From Chrysoporthe austroafricana (taxonomy: Eukaryota > Ascomycota > Sordariomycetes > Diaporthales > Cryphonectriaceae): a stretch of DNA of 64,000 bases. The translations under genes were made by a program, and so were the position numbers. The notes beneath the pieces are model-generated. The model did no database searches, was not told the origin of the DNA, and saw only the letters and a program-made list of their open reading frames with translations. The stretch is taken from the NCBI GenBank assembly GCA_001051155.2, contig JYIP02000002.1, positions 3,851,583 through 3,915,582 on the forward strand. The letters are read 5' to 3'. Below are positions 10,372-19,577 of this stretch, one piece after another. Position 1 is the first letter of the stretch; each line of letters opens with the position of its first letter.

Positions 10372-11861
10372 ATGGCAGCTGGCGAGCTCTCCAGCCGGGA
10401 GCTCCCAACCCTGGCTGTGGTCGTCGCTGTCTCTGTCCTCCTCCTCTCCCGCGCCCTTCAGGGTGGGGAGCCCATCTACACCTCGCTGGCACTGTCAGGC
10501 CTCGCCTTTGCGGCAACCTACTACCTCATCGTCCGAACTGCGTCCAGCTTCCTCAAGGCGGGCCTGAAAGGCACCGACATGTCCAAGAGGGCCAAGAAGG
10601 AGATCCCCGAGTGCGTCGGTGCCATCTGCGCCATTGTCTACCTGCTCATCGTCATGATCTTCATCCCCTTCGCCTTCTACCAGGACATTGTTGCCGCCAC
10701 GAGTGGTGGTGGCAACAGGGATGTTGTCATCGAGGTCGAACATGTCAACCAGGGGCGTTTCCTGCACTGGTTTCCACACAATAAGGCAAGCGAAACTGTC
10801 CTTTCCGCCCGAGGTTGCCGGGGTGTTGTCTATGGCCGCTAACGTCGCGCCTCTGTGACCAGCTTGCGTCGTACCTGTCCGCAGTTCTCTCCCTTCAGTC
10901 CATCACGATCCTCGGCATCGGTGACGACGTCTTCGATCTTCGCTGGCGACACAAGTTCTTCATTCCCTTCATTGCGGCAATCCCTCTCCTGACTGTCTAC
11001 TATGTTGATTTCGGCATCACCTCTGTCGTCGTCCCCAACTTCCTACAGAACATACTCGGGGCAGAACTAGTACATCTGGGGTGGGCATACTATGTCTACA
11101 TGGGAGCTCTGGCAATCTTCTGTCCGAACTCGATCAACATCCTCGCCGGCATCAATGGGATCGAGGTTATGCAGTCCATCGTCATCGCGCTGCTTCTCAT
11201 TCTGAACGACAGCCTCTACTTGATGACGACATACCCGCACCCTGCGACCGACAGCCACCTCTTCAGCCTTTCATTCCTGCTGCCCTTCCTGGGTGTGAGC
11301 CTGGCACTGTTCTGGCACAACCAGTACCCTGCCAAGGTCTTTGTCGGAGACACCTACTGCTACTTCGCTGGCATGGTCTTCATAGTGGTCAGCATATTGG
11401 GTCATTTCAGCAAGACTCTGATCCTCCTGCTCATCCCGCAAATCTTCAACTTCGTCTATTCGGCACCCCAGCTCTTCCACCTGATCCCGTGTCCCCGCCA
11501 CCGCCTGCCCAGGTATAACGCCCACCGCGACGTCCTCGAGCCGAGTATGGTCCAGTGGACCCCGGAGAAGCAACCTCGATCGTATGCTGCGCCCTGCATG
11601 CGCCTGCTAGGAAAACTGCATCTCCTCAAGGTTGTCTATCGCGAGGACGAGAACGGCAAGGAGATCTTCGACCAGAGCAGCAACATGACCATCATCAACC
11701 TGTGGCTGGTCACCCGAGGTCCTCTGCATGAGCGCCGCCTGGCCTGGGAGCTGTCCGCCATGCAGCTGGCTGTCGGACTCATTGGCCTTGTCGTTCGTCA
11801 CAAGATGGCACTCTTTCTCTTTAAGGAAGACAATCTGGGCCTCGGGAGCACAGTGGTCTAA
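10372..11861 (+). CDS. ALG7: UDP-GlcNAc:dolichyl-phosphate GlcNAc-1-phosphotransferase
   Basis: Multi-pass ER membrane enzyme that makes GlcNAc-PP-dolichol, the first and tunicamycin-sensitive step of N-glycan assembly. Exons 10372-10785 and 10863-11861 give 470 aa, normal for the family. Hallmarks: DMSKRAKKEIPECVGAIC in the first exon, GIGDDVFDLRWRHK (Asp159, Asp160, Asp163) in the second, then AGINGIEVMQS and FVGDTYCYFAGM. The 77 nt intron begins with gcaagc after AAG and ends in gaccag, with a perfect gctaac branch point at 10838-10843; this is a GC-AG intron, and joining there restores HNK-LASYLSAV as in relatives. Start chosen at ATG 10372; the frame is open further upstream but without another ATG context I trust. 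Confidence 0.93.
10786..10862 (+). other. GC-AG intron of ALG7
   Basis: The exon/intron border reads AAG then gcaagc, the standard context for the minority GC donor. Branch point gctaac and acceptor ccag are canonical. No GT donor nearby gives the conserved protein. Confidence 0.8.
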
Positions 11862-13081
11862 GCCAACATGAAGGACCATACGTACCTTCGACATGCTCTT
11901 TCTTGGGAAACTCATCCAGGGGGCTCGGCTGATTCGCAGCTGGAGGGAGCCTAAGGCCCAGGGACCCTTGTGGCTGCCCGTTTGAAGGCTTTTCTCAAGC
12001 CTGAGGACCTTGGACAGCATGCATCTGAAGATGGTGGCGGGTGAAAAAACGCGAGGTCCCTTCTTGGATCTTCTCCTAGACGCATCTACAGGCGGCGAAA
12101 GAGTCCTAGCATCTCTGCATTTGGTTGGTTTTGTCGGTTTGACTGGCGTTCTTGGCAAAATGGGGGAAAGATACCACTCGGCGGCATTTTGTAAAAAAGA
12201 TTTCCTTCTTCCGTTGGTGGGGTTTTCTGTGTGACGGATTTTGTATAATACCCTGTACATATTAGAAGGTGGTTCTGCGATGTACTGAGGATACTTTCTT
12301 CCTCTGCATTGAAGAGCCATGGAGATACATGGGCTTCAAGCCCGTATTGATCTCACACCTAATGACCCAGTTCACCATAAGTTCGACACCAGTCCAGCAT
12401 GTGTACAACGCTATATATACACATATGGTGGTGGGCTCGAGTGGGTAGCATCTCACATAAGCGCAAGACACGCTGAAAGGACACGAGGGATGCAGAGGTG
12501 GGAAGCACCGAGGCTAGATTGTTTTGCTCTCCTTCATGAGGTCACATGTTCTCTGGAATCGCATGTACAGTACAACTGACTTCTGTCTTCCCAGCAACAT
12601 AAATGGGACCGGCAGGCCCGGGAATCTCTTCATCACCCTTCGTCAAGCGTAAGAGTCCATGAAACCCCAGCCCACTCCCACCCAGTAACCCCCTCGTTCA
12701 AAACCCATCCATCACACAACACCTCCAAAAAGATAAAAACAAACCTCAAGCCAGTAAAGTGTCGGCGATTGCCGCAAATCATGAAAAGACTGTGAAATAA
12801 GCTGCGCGAGCGGCCGTGGCCACGCTCACTGCGTCGCCTGACCCGTTCTGTACCAACAAACGCCTGTGTGCCAGCCGCCCAGAAGAGGGTCCCCTTCCCC
12901 AGAAATAAAAGAATTCATTTTAAGCCCTTTCCTCATCGCCGGATATCGATACCTTAACAGAAGACAAAGCAAAAGCGACGCCAAGCCAATCGCCCCAGCT
13001 GCCGCATTACAACATAGTAAGGAGTGGTCATAGTATGGTCAAGCCTGGGCTCTGCCGCAGCTGAAACGCATTCCAGACGGC
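11862..13081. other. Convergent ALG7/SET3 intergenic region
   Basis: 1.2 kb between two converging genes, presumably two 3' UTRs. I see AT-richer stretches around 12400-12430 and 12700-12910 but no RNA gene or repeat. Confidence 0.5.
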
Positions 13082-15883
13082 CTAGACCGTTGGCAAGGCC
13101 GTGTTCGCCTCTTCCACGATTGTAGCCTCTGCTGGATTTGGCGTGTCCTTGGTTTCGTGGTCGCCGTTGGTTGTGTGATTCGTGGATATGTTCGTCAAGA
13201 ATGAAGCCGTCTTCAAGGGGTGCGGAAGCTCTGCAGGTGTCTTTGCAGACGCAGCCGCCTTGTTCGCCTTGTTCTTGTATTCACTCAAGCTCATCTTCTT
13301 CTTGATGGGGCTTGGATTGGCGGCGACTCCGTTGACTGCTAGGGGCGCGAAGGGACTCGCAAGATTCGCGGCAGAGAATGGTGAGTGCGCTATTGAACCA
13401 TTGGCAGAGATGGGAGTGGAGATTGCTGCAGCCGAAGGAGGGCTTGTAAATACTGGGACCGGTGGCATCTGAACGCGCAACTCTGGCGACTTGACCTTGA
13501 TGGAGCATGTTGGTCCGGTCTCATTGCTAGACGATAGACCCGTGTCGTCGGTATTAATGATGACGGAGTCTGCATCGGGCATCGGGGTATCATCTCGAAC
13601 AGAGGCAGGTGATGACAGTGCAACCTGTTTGTGCGTGCTCGTTGGGGAGCCCTGGGAACTTTTCGTCGTCGCTGGCGAGTCTAAATCCATGGCACTAGCT
13701 GAATTCTGTTGTGCGAAGAGGGCATCTCTTCGCTTCTGGATCATCAGCCTCATTGTGAGGGAGATAACCCTCCTCTGCGGCCGATGCTTGGGGGCCTGCT
13801 CGAACAGGTGTCTGGCGCCCACCGCTTCTGTTTGTACGGCGGCATCACAATAGGACCTGAAAGTAGACGACGGGCTGAGACGCGAGACCGACACAACAGA
13901 AGGGCGTCGCATCGCCGCATTGGCGGTCGAATCTGTCAAGGCACGCGATGCAGCGCTTGCTGGTGAGACTGTTTTACTTCCAGAGGTTCCCACATCGACG
14001 TAGCGGCGCTCGTCTGTTCCATTGGTCCTCTCCGACGCGTGGCTGGTGCCGCTGCGATTCTTCGATCTTGACAAGTTCGAATGCGCTGTTGGTGCATCGA
14101 CGCTCTTCTTCTTCTTTCGCGGTAGCTGTTCTTCTTGCGCTGACTTTTGGAACAAGTTCTCGGCTATTTGTACCTTTCTCTTGTCGCGGTTCGTCGGTTC
14201 TGTTAATATTCCCAGGGTATCGAAAGATCCCAGCCGTGCCGGGGTCCTGTCCCGACTTGGTGGTTTGCTTCGTGAGGACTCCGCGGAAGAATGATTGTCA
14301 TGGTCCGGCCCTTCGTCTAGATGGCCCTCGCTGGCTGCGCGGCTATTGGTCGCTTGACCGGTACTCGTCGGGGAGATGGTGTGCGTCTTCGACTTTGCTC
14401 GCTTTCGTTTGGGTGCGTTGGATCGTTGCTGCGATTTCTCTTGGTATTGTCGGTGAAAGCGAGCAAAGGCACAATTGCTGTCAAGATCGCACGCGCATCC
14501 TCCGTACTCACTCGTGACAGAGGTGATAGACTGGGAGAGGGCATCGTACTCGGACTGCTCCATATCCGCGACAAGACCCGCAACCGAGTGCTCATTGGCT
14601 TCCTCGTCACTGAGATCGAGTAAACGCTCCAAGCGTGCCCGATAAGGTGGCAGGAGGGAGATGTCCCAGCCCACGGTGATCTCTTCGTTCGCATGGATGG
14701 ACCGCTCGCTGACTAGCCAAAAGTGCCAATCGGAATCATCCGACAAGTATGTGAGCAGCCGGGCGTTCGGCCGGCAAGATCGGCGGACATAGCGAGCATT
14801 AGAACCTTCTCTCCTGGTGTCAATGTATAGAGGAATGTTCGATGGAAAGAAGACGAAAGGTAGAGGTGCGCTGAGTTCCTTGTAGCGATTGTTCGGATCA
14901 TCGCAATAGTCTTTTTGCAGGCCCACCACACCGTTCAGCTCCATCATCGGAACGTCCTGGTCAATCGGCGATGGCGTGACTAGGTACGGCAAGGACAACA
15001 CAGCGTCTTTCGAGACAGGTAGGTCCTTCCTTTCCACGCGGAGGGGTGGGTAGAGTGGAGAAGGCGTTTTCCTCTGTACCACCTCGTCGAACTCGGCCCT
15101 CGTGTCTTGCCGAAACATATCAGCACCCTCTGGTCTGGACCATAATGACATGCGATCTGTGGTCTTGAGGGTTGCGATGGTGTTGCTGTCGACTATCTCG
15201 ACAGGATCTTCGTGAAGAGCAAGGAACCGAGGGGCATAGGAGGGAATTTCAAAATCCGTGAGTACATCCGGAGGTGTCGTCGCGGGGCTTAGAGGATGGC
15301 CGTGATGGTTGACTTTTGGCGCGGAGTGTGAAGGACTTCGCCTGGACGTTTGTGCACTGACGGAATGGCTAGACTTGTGGGAGGTCTTCGCCTTTTTCGC
15401 AGGCGGGTGGTCGTGCGGACTGCCGTGCTTGGAACCATCGGTGCCCAGATGGCCGTTCAGTTGCAGATCGTTTGGCTTGATCTTCTTCTTGTGAGTTTTC
15501 GCCGGTGGTTTCTTGGACTTCTTGTCGTGGATCTCGCAGTTGAGGGGTTGAATGCCCAGCTTGACCTGCATGCGCTCTGCGGCTTTAGTCCTGTCCAGTT
15601 CTCGGGGCTCGCAGTCAGCACATGAGTGACGGAATTCCTCTTCTAGCGCTTCGCTCTCCCGTCCAGGATAGTAGCACGCAATGTGCTGCCATGTCTTGCA
15701 CTCCTCGCAGAATATTGTGTTTCCGTCATCGCCGGAGTAGTTGCAGATACACTGGATGGAGTCTTCTTCCTTCTTGGGCTTGACCTTGAGAGTCGCGTCC
15801 TTGGAGGCTGGCTTGTCGAGAGCATAGACAGTCACAGAGGGAGGCGCGGGTAGCGTCCACGACGTTACCAGATTGTCTGTCAT
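13082..15883 (-). CDS. SET3: PHD-finger and SET-domain protein Set3
   Basis: Scaffold subunit of the Set3C histone deacetylase complex, which binds H3K4-methylated chromatin behind promoters. Single exon, 933 aa. The PHD finger is complete: Cys45, Cys47, Cys59, Cys62, His67, Cys70, Cys88, Cys91. A SET domain follows at roughly residues 280-415, with NARYVRRSCRPNARL and HANEEITVGWD. The tyrosine normally seen after EEIT in active methyltransferases is replaced, in line with Set3 proteins being non-catalytic readers. The remainder is Ser/Pro-rich with basic KKKKK clusters and is probably disordered. Yeast Set3 is shorter; a long C-terminal extension is common in filamentous fungi. MLL5/UpSET is the animal relative. 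Confidence 0.9.
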   Translation of the reverse strand: MTDNLVTSWTLPAPPSVTVYALDKPASKDATLKVKPKKEEDSIQCICNYSGDDGNTIFCEECKTWQHIACYYPGRESEALEEEFRHSCADCEPRELDRTKAAERMQVKLGIQPLNCEIHDKKSKKPPAKTHKKKIKPNDLQLNGHLGTDGSKHGSPHDHPPAKKAKTSHKSSHSVSAQTSRRSPSHSAPKVNHHGHPLSPATTPPDVLTDFEIPSYAPRFLALHEDPVEIVDSNTIATLKTTDRMSLWSRPEGADMFRQDTRAEFDEVVQRKTPSPLYPPLRVERKDLPVSKDAVLSLPYLVTPSPIDQDVPMMELNGVVGLQKDYCDDPNNRYKELSAPLPFVFFPSNIPLYIDTRREGSNARYVRRSCRPNARLLTYLSDDSDWHFWLVSERSIHANEEITVGWDISLLPPYRARLERLLDLSDEEANEHSVAGLVADMEQSEYDALSQSITSVTSEYGGCACDLDSNCAFARFHRQYQEKSQQRSNAPKRKRAKSKTHTISPTSTGQATNSRAASEGHLDEGPDHDNHSSAESSRSKPPSRDRTPARLGSFDTLGILTEPTNRDKRKVQIAENLFQKSAQEEQLPRKKKKSVDAPTAHSNLSRSKNRSGTSHASERTNGTDERRYVDVGTSGSKTVSPASAASRALTDSTANAAMRRPSVVSVSRLSPSSTFRSYCDAAVQTEAVGARHLFEQAPKHRPQRRVISLTMRLMIQKRRDALFAQQNSASAMDLDSPATTKSSQGSPTSTHKQVALSSPASVRDDTPMPDADSVIINTDDTGLSSSNETGPTCSIKVKSPELRVQMPPVPVFTSPPSAAAISTPISANGSIAHSPFSAANLASPFAPLAVNGVAANPSPIKKKMSLSEYKNKANKAAASAKTPAELPHPLKTASFLTNISTNHTTNGDHETKDTPNPAEATIVEEANTALPTV

Positions 15884-18481
15884 ACTCTTTGAGCCTCACG
15901 ATTGGCGTGAAGGTCAGATCGATTGGGATGAATGATTACTTGTGCGTCGTGGAGGAGGGCATGACGGAGAGCGACACGACGCGGAGGACTGTGGTGCTGT
16001 GGGTAGGTCGAGAAGGTGACGGTCGTCGACGGCTTCTTCGGGAGCTAGGGTCGACGAGACGCGCCCAAGACGAAATTCAAGCCGAGCGACACGATCGCGA
16101 ACCAGACTGCGCGAAGAGGAGTCGCGAGGATTGAGGAGTGTAGGCGGCACCGAGGGTACCACCAGTCGAGCGTTGGAGGGGCCGAACGTCGCGACTGGGA
16201 CGGGATGGCCTCGACGGAATGATTGTTGGAGGGGTGAGGGCTCGTTCTGTCCCTGGTCGAGACCGAGGGGTGCGGAAGTCGGGTCGCCCTTGAGGAGGAA
16301 GTCCTACAGGAGGTTATGGCACACGAGGCGAGGACGGCGAGTTCGAGGTCTGGAGGAGGGTCGGGGTGGAAAGGATGGAGCGAGGCGGGATGCGCCTCGA
16401 GGAACAAAGAGAGTCGAAGGCGCCGGACAAGGGAGGGAGTGTTGACAGGTCATGAACTCGAGACATTCATGCAGACTCGAGGGAAGGAGAGAGGCTCGAC
16501 TGCGTTGGGGAAGATGAATGTCGAAAGACAAGGGGAGAAGGTTGGGAAAGAAGAAGAGTATGAACGGACGAGAGGGGGCGACAACACAGGGAGATTGAGA
16601 GAGACGGAGAGAGAGAAGAAAGACCAGGCCAACCTGACCAAACCTAGGAAGAGCGCCGCAGGAGCATGGGCGCGAGTTGCAGGTGCGGCTTTGGGGGGGG
16701 GAGGGTGTTTCCTCTGGCTCGCAGTGCCGTTCAGAAGGCCAATGAGACCTGTGGACGCCTATGCGCTAGTTCTCCTCCCGGGCTTCAGGGCTGGGCCGGG
16801 ACTTGCTGGTCGGGTGCCTGCCAGGGTGCACCGCTATGTACCGCACCGCAGGTGGTGACAAAGGGCAGAAAGCTGTTTGAGTCGAGGCGCCCGCACATTC
16901 TGGGGCCTTCATCAGGTCCCATATCGGCAGCCTGCGCCGGATGCAGGGCCCAACAGCGACTTTTCAGCCTGCGGCCGGGGAGGGAGAAGAGAGCTGGGAG
17001 GGTTGGGAGAGGTGGAGGAAGCCCTTTCTCCCACCGAGGCCCCTCGCTCTGGGGTCGAGCCCGACGCGGTGGTATCGTCCAGATACACAGGTTGGGCTCC
17101 TCATTATCGTCAGCATGCAGCGGCAGATGGAGATGATATAGGACTGGACGGCACGATGCAGATGGATGGATGTAGATGGGATATCGTAGTATAGCAGCGG
17201 GTAGAGATATTGCTGGATATATGAGAGTGAGGTTGGCGATGTGCCCAGCAGGTGTGATGGATGGTGAGTGTTTAATTTAATGAAGGGCGGGTTTGAGCAG
17301 TGGGCAGGAATAAGGTTTGTCTGCGGGTGGCCTGACCTGACGTGGGTGCTAGGCCAGGATAGATCATGCGGAATCAAGGCACAGAGGAGACGATCGGGAG
17401 CAGGCTCGAGCCATAGCTGATGAGAGAAGAGGCGCCCCCAGAGGCCAGAGGCGGAGCCTTGGCTGGCACTGGCTGGCAACTGGCTGGCTGGCGCTGGCTG
17501 GCAGCCTGGCACGATCCAGAGCTCGATGGCGACATCCCTCTGTTGGCCTGTGCCGTCTTGCGGAGATCTACGCGGTTCGATCGACTCCAAGGTGACGTGC
17601 GCCCTGCGCCCTGGCCCCCTCCTCGGTGTCCAGCGCGTTGGGCGTACCGTGCTGCCGTGAAACCTTAGGAAGGGTCGGGAATGCCAGATCTGCCATCCAG
17701 ATCTCATGGGCTGATCGAGTTTTGCCATGTCGGGGGGGGGGGGCACTGGCTGTCCATGGCGGGAGGCGGATAAAATTTTGTCAGTGCAGTGCCTGACTGC
17801 TTGACTCTGTGGCGACGAGGGCGGGTGGCCGGTGCCGAGAGAACTTGGAAACTGACGGTGCCGCCCTCTCGCCCTTGGCCCAGGGGACGGGCCAACAATG
17901 AGCAGGGGTGGCCATGCTAGGTCCTGGACCCAGGCGTCGCATGAGCGAAAATGCGGCGATGAAGTGATGAGTCTTATAAAGTACCTCCCCAGTGTTCCCG
18001 AGTTCAGGTACAGGATACCCCCGGTCCCGCCCAGACGCCGGTGTTCGCGCTAGGCATTTGTCGTGGATCGAGTACTGGGTACTCCGCCCCTAGGGGTGGA
18101 GTCCTGCAGGAGCGTTAGCTGATGCAACCAGACGTGCCCAGCGCTGACGCTTATCTGCGCACCAGCCAGCCGTACGAAGACGGGTCCGGACGCCGCTTCC
18201 CTGTCGTGCCTGTCACGAAATACGGAGGTGTCTCCGTTGCGCTCCTTCATCACCGTCCACGCGAGACGGCCACTTCCCGCGAAAACGGAGCGGAGGACGG
18301 TTTGGCTTAGTCAGCGGCTTCCCTGACCATTCCTTGCTCAATATCAAAGGTGCCGAGTTTCCAGCCTGCTTGGGCACGTCCCAGCTACCTGCATACTTCT
18401 CGTGAAGGGTGATAACGTCCGCATCTGTTTGCGGCGGCGCATTGGACGAGGGTCCCGGATCACACACGGTCCATTATAACC
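15884..18481. other. Long divergent region between SET3 and the phosphoesterase
   Basis: 2.6 kb without a gene I can support. The part nearest SET3 (about 16440-16640) is pyrimidine-rich on the SET3 strand, as in fungal promoters and leaders. 17449-17516 holds short imperfect ctggctgg repeats, and a G-run occurs at 17731-17740. Open frames here are Arg/Ser/Pro-rich and overlap each other on both strands. No tRNA, 5S or transposon signature seen. Confidence 0.5.
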
Positions 18482-19462
18482 ATGGGGCCCCTTCAATGGC
18501 TCGGTATCCGCCGACCCGATGTGTGGGAGCCACCTACCCTCCTCGACCACTTCTTGAGCTCTCCGCTGCACTTCCTCGTCGCCCAGCTCTACCACGTTCT
18601 CGTCTTCCTACGGGGCAGGCCCTTCCGGCCACCAAGGGACAAACGCCCGATCAAAATTGTCTGCCTCTCGGACACGCACGATCTCATCGTGCCCGATGTG
18701 CCAGACGGCGACCTCCTCATCCACGCCGGAGACCTGACCAACGCCGGGACCGTTGAAGATATCCAGCGGCAGGTCGACTGGCTGGCCTCGTTGCCCCATC
18801 GCCACAAGGTCGTCATCGCTGGGAACCACGACAGCTGGTTTGATTTGCGGTCTCGTAGGCCGGAGGACAAGAGGGACGGGGGGCGGGTGGCCTTCAACGG
18901 GCTGCACTACCTGCAGAACAGCTCCGTGACGCTGGACTTTGAAGATGGGAGGAGGCTGAACGTCTATGGTGCTGCCGACCTTCCTGCATGTGGGGGTGAT
19001 GACTTTGCCTTTCAGTACAAGCCCCATATCAATCCCTGGCCGGGCCGGATCCCAATAGACACCGACGTCCTCGTCACTCATACGCCGCCGCGGTGGCATC
19101 GAGATCTAGGCCTAGGCTGTCCCGGACTGCTCGAGGAGATATGGAGGGTGAGACCCAAACTGCATGTCTTCGGTCATGTTCATTGGGGCCGGGGCCAGGA
19201 GAGTGTTTACTTTGACGAGTGTCAGAGGGCCTATGAGACATTCATGTCTACGACACCTCGAGGACCCATCTTGGATTTCTTCCCGAGCAGCGACTGGATC
19301 AACGCTGTCAAGGTTGCCTACTACGGCCTGAACTCGATCCTGTTCAAATATCTTATGCTGGGTCCTGGCTCCAATAACGCGAGCCTTATGGTCAATGCGG
19401 GCTGTATGCAAGGCAACACCGGCAGGCTTCAGGGGGAAGCAGCGCAAGTTGTAGCCATATGA
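18482..19462 (+). CDS. Calcineurin-like metallophosphoesterase (MPPED/239 type)
   Basis: Predicted two-metal phosphoesterase; substrate unknown. Intronless, 326 aa. All metal-binding motifs are visible in order: CLSDTHD (Asp64, His66), HAGDLTNAG (Asp84), IAGNHDSWF (Asn115, His116), VTHTPPRWH (His200) and VFGHVHWGRG (His232, His234). This order and the THTPP motif match the MPPED1/MPPED2 subgroup, common as paralogues in filamentous fungi. Residues 26-45 are hydrophobic and could anchor the protein in a membrane. The stop lies only 115 bp from the convergent GH16 gene stop. Motif-based family assignment is firm; the biological role is not. Confidence 0.88.
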   Translation: MGPLQWLGIRRPDVWEPPTLLDHFLSSPLHFLVAQLYHVLVFLRGRPFRPPRDKRPIKIVCLSDTHDLIVPDVPDGDLLIHAGDLTNAGTVEDIQRQVDWLASLPHRHKVVIAGNHDSWFDLRSRRPEDKRDGGRVAFNGLHYLQNSSVTLDFEDGRRLNVYGAADLPACGGDDFAFQYKPHINPWPGRIPIDTDVLVTHTPPRWHRDLGLGCPGLLEEIWRVRPKLHVFGHVHWGRGQESVYFDECQRAYETFMSTTPRGPILDFFPSSDWINAVKVAYYGLNSILFKYLMLGPGSNNASLMVNAGCMQGNTGRLQGEAAQVVAI

Positions 19463-19577
19463 TGGAACTTGGGCATTTCGCGTCTCATCGAGCTCACGGT
19501 GGCGGCAGCGACGCAGGAAAAGTGGCCCGAACGATTTTCATTGAACCATGCAATCTATCCTCACGAACGAACATCAA

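Noticed and set aside
16316..16858. 180-codon plus-strand frame upstream of SET3
   Set aside because: Opposite strand of a pyrimidine-rich leader; Arg/Glu/Gly-rich composition follows from the purine bias.
17574..17590. ggttcgatcgactcc, resembling a tRNA B box
   Set aside because: No A box at the right distance and the flanks do not fold into a cloverleaf acceptor stem.
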